DNA of 64,000 nucleotides, from assembly GCF_000620785.1 (NCBI RefSeq), contig NZ_JIAI01000001.1, forward strand, positions 620,001-684,000, given 5' to 3'. Positions 57,769-64,000 of this stretch are shown one piece after another. Source of the stretch: Actinospineispora acaciae DSM 45401 (GTDB taxonomy: Bacteria; Actinomycetota; Actinomycetes; Mycobacteriales; Pseudonocardiaceae). The notes beneath the pieces are model-generated. The model had not been told where the DNA came from, made no database searches, and saw only the letters and a list, made by a program, of their open reading frames with translations. The first letter of the stretch is position 1. The number at the start of each line of letters is the position of its first letter. A program made the translations under genes and the position numbers.

Positions 57769-58763
57769 CCCGCCGGCTGTGGCCGTGGACGCGGTTGCTC
57801 ATCGCGCTGGGCATCGTGGTCGCGCTGGTGTGGCGGCTCGGCACCGGCTCGTTCCTGGCCGGACTGCGCGCGATCGACGCCGGCGTGGTGCTCGCCGCGC
57901 TCGGCATCGGCCTGCTGACCACGGTGTTCAGCGCGGCGAGGTGGTGCCTGGTGGCGCACCGGCTCGGGCTGAAGCTGGCGCTGCCGACGGCGGTCGCGGA
58001 CTACTACCGCGCGCTGCTGCTCAACGCGGTGCTCCCGGCGGGCGTGCTCGGCGACGCGCACCGGGCGGTCAGCCACGGCCAGGACGCCGGCGACGTCGGC
58101 AGGGGCATCCGCGCGGTGGCACTGGAACGGCTGGCCGGCCAGGCGGTGCTGATCACCGTCGGGGCCGCCGTGCTGTTCACCCAGCCCGAGGTGCTCACCG
58201 CGCTGATGCCGGGCCGAGGCGCGCTGCTGGTGGCCCTGGTGCTGGTCGTAGCCGTGATCGTGGTCGCCGCCATGGCCCGTCAGAAAGGCTCGCGGTGGCG
58301 CCGCGCCCTGACGGCCACGCTGGTCGACGTGCGGCGGGGGCTGCTCGCCCGGCGCAGCTGGCCCGGGGTGGCCATGCTCTCCGCCGCCGCGCTGCTGGGA
58401 CACCTGGTGCTGTTCGTGCTCGCGGCCAGGGCGGCCGGCGCGGCCGCACCACTGGCCCAACTGCTGCCGCCGCTGGTGCTCGCGCTGCTCGCGATGGGCC
58501 TGCCGCTCAACGTCGGCGGGTGGGGGCCGAGGGAGGCGGTCTGCGCGGCGGCGTTCGGCGCGGCCGGCCTGGACATCGCCCAGGGCCTCACGGTGGCGGT
58601 GGTGTACGGGGTGTTGACGCTGGTGGCGAGCCTGCCCGGCATCACGGTGCTGCTGTTTCGCCGCCGCGCCAGGGCGTCAGCGCCCGAGGATCTCCAGGTG
58701 TGTGCCGAACGACTCGACCAGGCTGGCCAGCAGCGCCCCGCCCTTGCCGGCGGAGGCAAGTGA
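57765..58763 (+). CDS. Lysylphosphatidylglycerol-synthase-TM-type (flippase-like) membrane protein
   Basis: 332 residues from GTG 57765. Hydrophobic helices include LIALGIVVALVWRLGTGSFL, AAMLSAAALLG-type segments near residue 205 and MGLPLNVGGWGPREAVCAAA, where NxGGWGPRE is diagnostic of the UPF0104/LPG_synthase_TM family. Members without the catalytic domain are thought to flip or handle lipid-linked compounds. It closes the five-gene operon, which suggests a membrane-associated or exported product. Its last 87 bp overlap the convergent creatininase-family gene. Confidence 0.85.
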   Translation: MTRRLWPWTRLLIALGIVVALVWRLGTGSFLAGLRAIDAGVVLAALGIGLLTTVFSAARWCLVAHRLGLKLALPTAVADYYRALLLNAVLPAGVLGDAHRAVSHGQDAGDVGRGIRAVALERLAGQAVLITVGAAVLFTQPEVLTALMPGRGALLVALVLVVAVIVVAAMARQKGSRWRRALTATLVDVRRGLLARRSWPGVAMLSAAALLGHLVLFVLAARAAGAAAPLAQLLPPLVLALLAMGLPLNVGGWGPREAVCAAAFGAAGLDIAQGLTVAVVYGVLTLVASLPGITVLLFRRRARASAPEDLQVCAERLDQAGQQRPALAGGGK

Positions 58764-59390
58764 CGGCCGGCCGACCACGCCCGAGTCGGTGTAGGCGCCC
58801 AGGCCCAGCGTGAGCAGGTGCCGACGGTCGTCGGCGATCCGATCGCCCGACCGGTACCCCGGCCGCACCAGCTCCGGGTGGGCGTGCAGCAGGATGGACG
58901 TCTCCAGCTCGCCGGCGTGCATGTCGCTGTCCAGGGACGTCTCCAGCCCGGCGGCGGCGTGCGCGAGCTGCCACTCCTGGACGGTCGGGTACAGCGCCAT
59001 GCCGCCGCCGGCCTCCTGCACCACGTTGCCGAGCACATAGTTCCCGCCGTGCCCGTTGACCAGCACCAACCCGGGCGTGCCGGACGCGCGCAGCGAGTCG
59101 GCCACGTCGCGCACCACCGCCCGCAGCGTCGCCGGGGAGATGCTCACCGTCCCCGGCCAGGCGGCGTGCTCGTGCGAACACGAGATCGTCACCGGCGGCA
59201 GCACGCGGACCGGGTGGGCGGCGGCGATCTCGCGCGCGATCGTGCAGGCGATGACCGTGTCGGTGGTCAGCGGCAGGAACGGGCCGTGCTGCTCCAGGCT
59301 CCCGATCGGGAGCAGCGCGACGGCCGCGCCCCGGTCCCGCTCGTCCTCGGTGGTGCTCGTCGGGAGCGGCTGTTCGCGTTCGGCGTCCAT
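58677..59390 (-). CDS. Creatininase-family amidohydrolase (ArfB/MftE-like)
   Basis: 237 residues from ATG 59390. Metal ligands are Glu33, His35 and Asp44 (LPIGSLEQHGPFLPLTTDT), His114 (VNGHGGNYVLG) and Asp156, His158 and Glu161 (SDMHAGELETS). The family includes creatininase, the mycofactocin peptidase MftE and archaeal ArfB, which removes the formyl group from the FAPy nucleotide made by a cyclohydrolase. It is divergent (107 bp) from the cyclohydrolase-II homologue at 59498, so an ArfB-like deformylase is the attractive inference. Confidence 0.87.
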   Translation of the reverse strand: MDAEREQPLPTSTTEDERDRGAAVALLPIGSLEQHGPFLPLTTDTVIACTIAREIAAAHPVRVLPPVTISCSHEHAAWPGTVSISPATLRAVVRDVADSLRASGTPGLVLVNGHGGNYVLGNVVQEAGGGMALYPTVQEWQLAHAAAGLETSLDSDMHAGELETSILLHAHPELVRPGYRSGDRIADDRRHLLTLGLGAYTDSGVVGRPSLASAGKGGALLASLVESFGTHLEILGR

Positions 59391-59497
59391 ACGCCACCAT
59401 GCTGGCCTATCGCCCATTCCGCCGCTCGTCACACCCAGTGGCCGGGGCCGCCGCGAACGGCAATAGTGGTCGGGACGCCAACTACTGGGGGTAACGG

Positions 59498-60130
59498 ATG
59501 CCCGATCACACCGACGGCCGCGAGGACATCGCGGAGTCCGAGCTGGTGACCCGACGAGGCACCTTCCGGGCGGTGGCCTTCCGAGATCCGGTCGACGGGT
59601 ACGAGCACCTCGCCGTCGTCCTCGGCGACGCTCGGGACAACGTGCTGGTCAGGGTGCACTCGGAGTGCATCATGGGCGACATCTTCGCGGCCAGGCGCTG
59701 CGAGTGCGGCGACCAGCTCAACTCGGCGATGGACGCGATCGTGCGCGAGGGCAGCGGCGTCCTGGTGTACCTGCGGGGACAGGAGGGCCGGGGCATCGGC
59801 CTGGTCGCCAAGGTGCGGACCCAGGCCCTGCAGGACGAGCAGGGCCTGGACACCGTCGACTCGGCCACCGCGCTCGGCCTCCCGGTCGACACCCGGGACT
59901 ACGGCGCGGCGGCGCGGGTGCTCCGGCACCTCGGGGTCCGCTCGGTGCGGCTGCTGTCCAACAACCCGGACAAGATCCGCGCCCTGGAGTCGCACGGGAT
60001 CGGCGTGACCGCGCGGGTGCCGCTGCTGGTCCCGGCGAACGACACCAACATCCGCTACCTCACCGCCAAGCGCGACCGCCTCGGCCACCACCTGCCGCAC
60101 CTCACCGCGGCCGCCTCGGCGGACTCCTGA
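59498..60130 (+). CDS. GTP cyclohydrolase II homologue with Tyr-to-Gln change, predicted FAPy-forming
   Basis: 210 residues. Zinc ligands are Cys57, 68 and 70 (VHSECIMGDIFAARRCECGD), and the catalytic/GTP-binding block is YLRGQEGRGIGLVAK. At the position of E. coli RibA Tyr105 (KIRAYALQD) this protein has Gln109 (KVRTQALQD). As I recall from work on Streptomyces coelicolor paralogues, loss of this tyrosine (Met in one copy) makes the enzyme stop at the formylated pyrimidine, FAPy, instead of deformylating it. It has no fused DHBP synthase (RibB) domain and sits outside a riboflavin operon. The inositol-monophosphatase-like gene follows by 4 bp. Confidence 0.88.
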   Translation: MPDHTDGREDIAESELVTRRGTFRAVAFRDPVDGYEHLAVVLGDARDNVLVRVHSECIMGDIFAARRCECGDQLNSAMDAIVREGSGVLVYLRGQEGRGIGLVAKVRTQALQDEQGLDTVDSATALGLPVDTRDYGAAARVLRHLGVRSVRLLSNNPDKIRALESHGIGVTARVPLLVPANDTNIRYLTAKRDRLGHHLPHLTAAASADS

Positions 60131-60134
60131 TCCG

Positions 60135-60920
60135 GTGAGCTACCTTCCGGTCGCCCGCGAGGCGGTCGCTCTCGCCCGGCGGATCGTTCGGTCCCGGGCG
60201 CCCGGGACGGTCACCGCCAAGGGCGAGCGCGACCTCGTCACGGACGTCGACCTCGCGGTCGAGCCCGCCGTGCGGGAGTTCCTGGCCCGCGAGACCCCGC
60301 ACGTCGGGATCCTGGGCGAGGAGCACGGCCGCACCGGTCCGCCGGACGACACCCTGTGGTGGGCGCTCGACCCGGTGGACGGCACCTCGAACCTGGCGCG
60401 CGGCATCCCACTGTGCGCCGTCTCGCTCGCGCTGGTGGCCCGCCGCCGCCCGGTGCTGGCCGCCATCGACCTGCCGTTCCTGGACGTCGGCTACACCGCG
60501 CTGGACGGGCGGGGCGCGTACGTGGGCGACGAGCGCATCGCCGCCTCGCCGGTACGGGAGATCTCCCGGGCGGTGATCTCGATCGGCGACTTCGCGGTCG
60601 GCGAGGGCGCCGAGGCGAAGAACCGGGTTCGTCTCGAACTGCTCGCCCGGCTCGGCGCGCGAGCCCAGAAGATCCGGATGCTCGGCGCCGCCGCGATCGA
60701 CCTGGCCTGGGTGGCGCACGGCAAGCTGGACGCCACGATCATCCTCGCCAACCAGCCGTGGGACACCATGGCCGGCGCCCTGCTCGTGCGCGAGGCCGGC
60801 GGCGCCGTGCTCGACCAGGACGACACCGACCACACCGCCGACTCCACGGCCACCATCGCGACCTGCCCCGGCCTGCGCCACGACATCATGGCGAGCCTCC
60901 GAGCGGCCCGGAGCAGCTAG
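60135..60920 (+). CDS. Inositol-monophosphatase-family phosphatase
   Basis: 261 residues from GTG 60135. Metal-binding motifs are GEEHG (Glu62/63), the core ALDPVDGTSNLARG (Asp79, Asp82) and the C-terminal NQPWDTMAGALLVREAGG. Enzymes of this superfamily remove phosphate from inositol, sugar, histidinol or nucleotide phosphates. Coupling to the cyclohydrolase homologue suggests dephosphorylation of the ribosylamino-pyrimidine phosphate, but this is inference. It ends 38 bp before a perfect hairpin. Confidence 0.87.
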   Translation: MSYLPVAREAVALARRIVRSRAPGTVTAKGERDLVTDVDLAVEPAVREFLARETPHVGILGEEHGRTGPPDDTLWWALDPVDGTSNLARGIPLCAVSLALVARRRPVLAAIDLPFLDVGYTALDGRGAYVGDERIAASPVREISRAVISIGDFAVGEGAEAKNRVRLELLARLGARAQKIRMLGAAAIDLAWVAHGKLDATIILANQPWDTMAGALLVREAGGAVLDQDDTDHTADSTATIATCPGLRHDIMASLRAARSS

Positions 60921-60958
60921 GCGCGCTCTCCGAAACCGCGGCATCGTGCCTGGTCAGA

Positions 60959-61006
60959 ACCCGTGAGTGGTTAGGGGTGCCATAGCACCCCTAACCACTC
61001 ACGGGT
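60959..61006. terminator. Palindromic intergenic element, copy 2 (perfect 22-bp stem)
   Basis: The left arm 60959-60980 begins ACCCGTGAGTGGTTAGGGG; the right arm 60985-61006 is its exact complement, with loop CATA. It lies between convergent genes (stops at 60920 and 61057). Arm sequence, loop and context match the copy at 42158, so the two belong to one repeat family with a terminator function. Confidence 0.88.
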
Positions 61007-61056
61007 CTTGACCTGCGGAAACGGGTGCCATTGGTTGTGACGCCGGCGGATATGTG

Positions 61057-61944
61057 CTAGCTGGCGCGCGCCCGGCGGATGTGGTCGATGAGCGCGCGGG
61101 CCGCCGGGCTCAGTGGGGCGTCGGCGCGCCAGGCGAGCGCCAGTTGGCCGCGCAGGTCGGGCCGGGTGATGGTGATCGTGCGCAGGTCGGCCGGGCGGGC
61201 CTGGGCGTAGGGCGCGGGCAGGATGGCCACCCCCAGCCCGCTCGCGGCGAGCTCGGCGAGCACGTTCGGGTCGCTGGCCTCGAACGCGATCCGAGGCCGG
61301 AACCCCGCCGAGGCGCAGGCGTCGTCGATCAGGGCGCGGGTGCCGACGCTGTGCGGAAAGCTGACCAGCGGCCGGTCCCGCAGCTCGGCCAGCGTGATCG
61401 TGTCACGGTCGGCCAGCGCGTCGCGGTGGCCGACCGCGGCGGCCAGCGGCTCGTCGGCCACCGTGAGTGTCTCCAGGCCCGTCGGTGCCGTGACCCCCGG
61501 CGCGATCACGGCGGCGTCCATCCGCCCGGCCCCGAGCGCCTCGACCAGCTGGTCCGAGCTCGCCTCGGACAGCGTCATCTCGACGGCCGGGTGCCGGTCG
61601 TGGAACCCCGCGAGCAGCCGGGCCAGGTCGTAGCCGGACGAGGAGGAGGCCAGCATGCCGACCGAGACCCGCCCGCGCAGCAGCCCGGTGTGCTCCTCGA
61701 CGGCGTGGCGCAGGTCGGCGACGGCGGCCAGGGCGGCCCGCGCGTACGGCATCGCGGCGGCTCCCACCTCGGTGAGCCGGACCGAACGGCCCGACCGGTC
61801 CAGCAGCGGCTGGGCCAGCTCACGCTCCAGCTGGCGGACCTGGGCGCTCACGCCGGGCTGGGCGACATGGAGCCTGGCCGCGGCCCTGGTGAAGCTCGCC
61901 TCCTCGGCGACCGCGACGAAATACTCCAGCTGACGCAGTTCCAT
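61057..61944 (-). CDS. LysR-family regulator divergent from MFS efflux gene
   Basis: 295 residues. The N terminus MELRQLEYFVAVAEEASFTR and the helix-turn-helix RAAARLHVAQPGVSAQVRQL are classic. The effector domain carries GRVSVGMLASSSSGYDLARL, similar to CynR/GltC-like LysR proteins. It shares a 98-bp spacer with the divergent MFS gene at 62043 and probably controls it. The inducer is unknown. Confidence 0.9.
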   Translation of the reverse strand: MELRQLEYFVAVAEEASFTRAAARLHVAQPGVSAQVRQLERELAQPLLDRSGRSVRLTEVGAAAMPYARAALAAVADLRHAVEEHTGLLRGRVSVGMLASSSSGYDLARLLAGFHDRHPAVEMTLSEASSDQLVEALGAGRMDAAVIAPGVTAPTGLETLTVADEPLAAAVGHRDALADRDTITLAELRDRPLVSFPHSVGTRALIDDACASAGFRPRIAFEASDPNVLAELAASGLGVAILPAPYAQARPADLRTITITRPDLRGQLALAWRADAPLSPAARALIDHIRRARAS

Positions 61945-62015
61945 AACCGTTGATTCTAGCCGTCAGCCGGATTGGTTATTGGACTTCCTTGACCGCCTGC
62001 TGAATTCTTGTTCAG
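61943..62015. promoter_or_regulatory. Divergent LysR/MFS promoter with inverted repeats
   Basis: ATAACC (61943-61948) and GGTTAT (61974-61979) form a spaced inverted repeat next to the lysR start. CTGAA (62000-62004) and TTCAG (62011-62015) form a second, nearer the MFS start. Both are possible LysR binding elements; neither is strong alone. Confidence 0.35.
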
Positions 62016-62042
62016 AGGTTCCGGGGAATGTGAGGAAAAGCG

Positions 62043-63227
62043 TTGTCGTACGCGCGTACTGTCGATTCGGACCGTGTCGTCCGGGGCACGGTGCCGATAT
62101 TGGGTTTCGGTGTCTTTGCCGTCGCGACGAACGAGTTCGTGCTGGCCGGAATGTTGCCGCACCTGAGCGCCTCGCTGGGTGTCACGATTCCGGCCGCCGG
62201 CCAGGTGGTGACCGTCTTCGCGCTGGCCTGCGCGCTGCTCGGGCCGGTGCTCGCCACCGTGACCGCGGGCTGGCCGCGCCGCCGCGCCCTGTTGCTGGCC
62301 GTGCTGGTCTACCTGGTGGGCACCGCCGGGGCGGCGCTGGCCCCGCTGTTCGGCGTGCTGCTGGTGGCGCAGGCGGTGGCCGCGGCGGGCACCGGCCTGT
62401 TCGTGCCGGTCGCCGCCGCCACCGCGTCGGCGCTGGTGGCGCCGGAGCGCCGGGGTCGGGCGATCGCCACCGTGCTCACCGGGTTCACCACCGCCACCGC
62501 GTTCGGCGCCCCGATCGGCACGGCGGTGGGCAGCCAGCTCGGCTGGCGGGCGACCATGTGGTTCGTGGCCGCGCTGGCCCTGGTCGGGATGCTCGGGCTG
62601 GTGGCCACCGTGCCACGCCGCGTCACGGCGCCCGCGCCGGAGGGCCTGCGCAACCGCGTTGCCCCGCTGGCCGACCCGAGGGTGCTGGCGACGCTGGCCA
62701 CCACGATGGTCTCGTTCGCGGCCGTCTACGTGCTCTACACCTACATCGCGGACGTCTTCGGCGTGGCCACCGGGCATTCCGGCGAAAGGCTGGCGCTGCT
62801 CATCTTCGTTTTCGGCGCGATCTCGATCGCCGGGAACATGGCCGCCGGCGCGCTGACCGACCGAATCGGCGGTCGCGGCGTGATGGCGGTGTGCCTGGCG
62901 TGGGTGGTGGCCTGCATGCTGGTGCTGCCGCTGGCCGCGACGACGTTCACCGGCGCGCTGGTGTTCATCGCCGTGTTCGCCGTCGCCGGGTTCAGCATGA
63001 GCCCGCCCCAACAACACCGACTGATCACACTGAACCCCGCGTCGGCCCCGGTGCTGATCTCGCTGCACGCCTCGATCCTGTACCTCGCCATCGCGCTGGC
63101 CGGCGCGATCGGCGGGCTCGGGGTGGCCTGGTTCGGCGCCGGCCGGATCGGCCTGATCGCCGCGGCCCTCGGAGCGCTCGCGCTGGCCCTGTCCGAGCTG
63201 GCCCACCGGCTGTCCCGCCCGCGATAG
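62043..63227 (+). CDS. MFS drug/sugar efflux transporter (DHA1, AraJ/CmlR-like)
   Basis: 394 residues from TTG 62043, chosen for GAGGAAAAG upstream. Helix 1 reads GFGVFAVATNEFVLAGMLPH (the TxEFxxxGxLP motif of DHA1 exporters), loop 2-3 has AGWPRRRALLLAVLVYLVG, and motif C-like GFTTATAFGAPIGTAVGSQL follows. About 12 membrane segments are visible. It is a proton-driven efflux pump under the divergent LysR regulator. The exported compound is unknown. Confidence 0.88.
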   Translation: MSYARTVDSDRVVRGTVPILGFGVFAVATNEFVLAGMLPHLSASLGVTIPAAGQVVTVFALACALLGPVLATVTAGWPRRRALLLAVLVYLVGTAGAALAPLFGVLLVAQAVAAAGTGLFVPVAAATASALVAPERRGRAIATVLTGFTTATAFGAPIGTAVGSQLGWRATMWFVAALALVGMLGLVATVPRRVTAPAPEGLRNRVAPLADPRVLATLATTMVSFAAVYVLYTYIADVFGVATGHSGERLALLIFVFGAISIAGNMAAGALTDRIGGRGVMAVCLAWVVACMLVLPLAATTFTGALVFIAVFAVAGFSMSPPQQHRLITLNPASAPVLISLHASILYLAIALAGAIGGLGVAWFGAGRIGLIAAALGALALALSELAHRLSRPR

Positions 63228-63288
63228 CCCGCAACCGCCCCGGCCCGGCCGGTGTTCGCCACAGACAGGACCCGGCGAAGGGAGACGC

Positions 63289-64000
63289 ATGCCACCGGCC
63301 ATCCAGGACGAGGCGATGCGGGCGTTCATCGCGACGGTCGGCGCGGTGGAGGACTCGGCGCCGAGCTGGTGCGTCGGCTGGAGCGCGCGGGAGCTGATGG
63401 CCCACGTCACGGCGGCCGCGGCCGAGCGCGCCGACCTGATCGAGGAGCACCTGGCCGGCCGGCCACCCCGGCGCACCCGGAGCTGGGAGGAGCGGGAGCC
63501 GCCGTTCCGGGCGCTGCCGGGCGGGGAACTGCGCCGCCGCCTGGTCGAGGAGGCCGCCCGTTTCGAACGCGCCGCCGACGCGCTGCCCGACGACACCCGG
63601 ATCGCCTACACCGGCTGGGACATGACGGCCCGGCGGATGCGGACACACAGCCACAGCGAGGCGGCGCTGCACCGCTGGGACCTGGTCGGAGACGACGATG
63701 TGGGCGTCCAACTACTGTCCGACCCGGCGCTGACCGAGCACGCACTGGCCGTCTTCGCCGCGATACCCGCGCTCGACGAGGCCCAACGGTGGACCGGGGC
63801 GACCGGGCCGAGGCGGCTGCGCTCCCCCGGCCGGCCCGACGTGGTGCTCACCCCCGGCGGCCAGTCGCTGGCCGAGCCGTCCGGCGCCGCCGCCGAGCTA
63901 CCGGCACACGAGCGGCTGCTGGTGCTCTGGGGACGGATCCCGCCCCGGCTACGCCGCCCCTACGGCCGGCCGGAGACGGTGGACGATCTCCTCCCCCGCC
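63289..64000 (+). CDS. Mycothiol-dependent maleylpyruvate-isomerase-like (DinB fold) protein, 3' end outside window
   Basis: At least 237 residues from ATG 63289, preceded by GAAGGGAG; no stop before the window edge. The N terminus has the mycothiol-dependent isomerase/DinB signature: PSWCVGWSARELMAHVTAAA (the helix supplying the first metal His) and later RMRTHSHSEAALHRWDLVGD with a second His pair. These actinobacterial proteins use mycothiol or a metal for isomerisation or S-transfer, but many have unknown substrates. The C-terminal part seen here is the typical SCP2-like extension region. Confidence 0.78.
   Translation, partial: MPPAIQDEAMRAFIATVGAVEDSAPSWCVGWSARELMAHVTAAAAERADLIEEHLAGRPPRRTRSWEEREPPFRALPGGELRRRLVEEAARFERAADALPDDTRIAYTGWDMTARRMRTHSHSEAALHRWDLVGDDDVGVQLLSDPALTEHALAVFAAIPALDEAQRWTGATGPRRLRSPGRPDVVLTPGGQSLAEPSGAAAELPAHERLLVLWGRIPPRLRRPYGRPETVDDLLPR

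Noticed and set aside
59391..59497. FMN riboswitch in front of the cyclohydrolase II homologue
   Set aside because: The spacer is only 107 bp, divergent, and shows none of the conserved RFN-element boxes.

Overview
This 64 kb window is high-GC, densely packed chromosomal DNA from an actinomycete. GTG and TTG starts are frequent, and many gene junctions are 4-bp ATGA/GTGA overlaps. A flavin-dependent LLM oxidoreductase, a mycothiol-dependent-isomerase-like protein, ECF41-type sigma factors, a class F sortase and many TetR/MarR/LysR regulators fit Actinomycetota; a Pseudonocardiales member (Amycolatopsis-like) is my guess only. I saw no rRNA, tRNA, CRISPR array or insertion sequence.

Layout. 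0-12 kb holds small catabolic units: a nitrilase/aminotransferase pair facing a MocR regulator, a MarR-controlled extradiol dioxygenase with an aromatic-acid transporter, an Nramp-like transporter, a decayed SDR/TetR scar, and a transporter-LysR-galactarate/talarate dehydratase operon closed by a strong hairpin. 12-14 kb has an MscS-related membrane protein and a lipoprotein/class F sortase pair. 14-19 kb is a GMC oxidoreductase, isochorismatase-fold hydrolase, NCS1 permease and amidase operon. 19-27.5 kb holds an LLM oxidoreductase, a TetR regulator, an alpha/beta hydrolase with its transporter, and a PaoABC-like molybdo-flavo-iron-sulfur oxidase in which the Moco and FAD subunits are fused. 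Three copies of one 11-bp operator (GTAC-N3-GTAC) tie this sector together. 27.5-33 kb has TetR plus enoyl-CoA hydratase, P450 plus TetR, and a diaminopropionate ammonia-lyase facing a LysR regulator. 33-35.7 kb is a lower-GC island: three overlapping small ORFs, a SLOG-fold protein and an XRE-TPR regulator. 35.7-40.5 kb is a P450, NCS1 permease, 2OG oxygenase and asparaginase run. 40.5-48.6 kb has DUF2277, a MarR/metallo-hydrolase pair, a LacI-PfkB-PsuG pseudouridine unit, and an ECF41 sigma, arginase-family and nucleoside hydrolase operon. 48.7-51.8 kb is a complete pqqA-C-D-E-B operon for the cofactor PQQ. 52-53.7 kb has a second, truncated ECF41/SnoaL pair.

The most distinctive locus is 53.6-60.9 kb. 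It encodes a CDP-alcohol phosphotransferase, a medium-chain dehydrogenase, a 6-pyruvoyl-tetrahydropterin-synthase (PTPS) homologue lacking key ligands, a glycosyltransferase, a methyltransferase, a flippase-like membrane protein, a creatininase-family amidohydrolase, a GTP cyclohydrolase II homologue in which the product-determining tyrosine is glutamine, and an inositol-monophosphatase-family enzyme. My reading is a GTP-derived pathway. A formylamino-pyrimidine (FAPy) would be made from GTP and deformylated by the ArfB-like creatininase homologue. It would then be modified, glycosylated, methylated and possibly moved across the membrane. The product is unknown to me.

A palindromic intergenic element (ACCCGTGAGTGG arm, CATA loop) occurs twice, each time between convergent genes, and looks like a genome-wide terminator family. 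The right end is an MFS efflux gene with a divergent LysR and a partial mycothiol-dependent isomerase-like gene.
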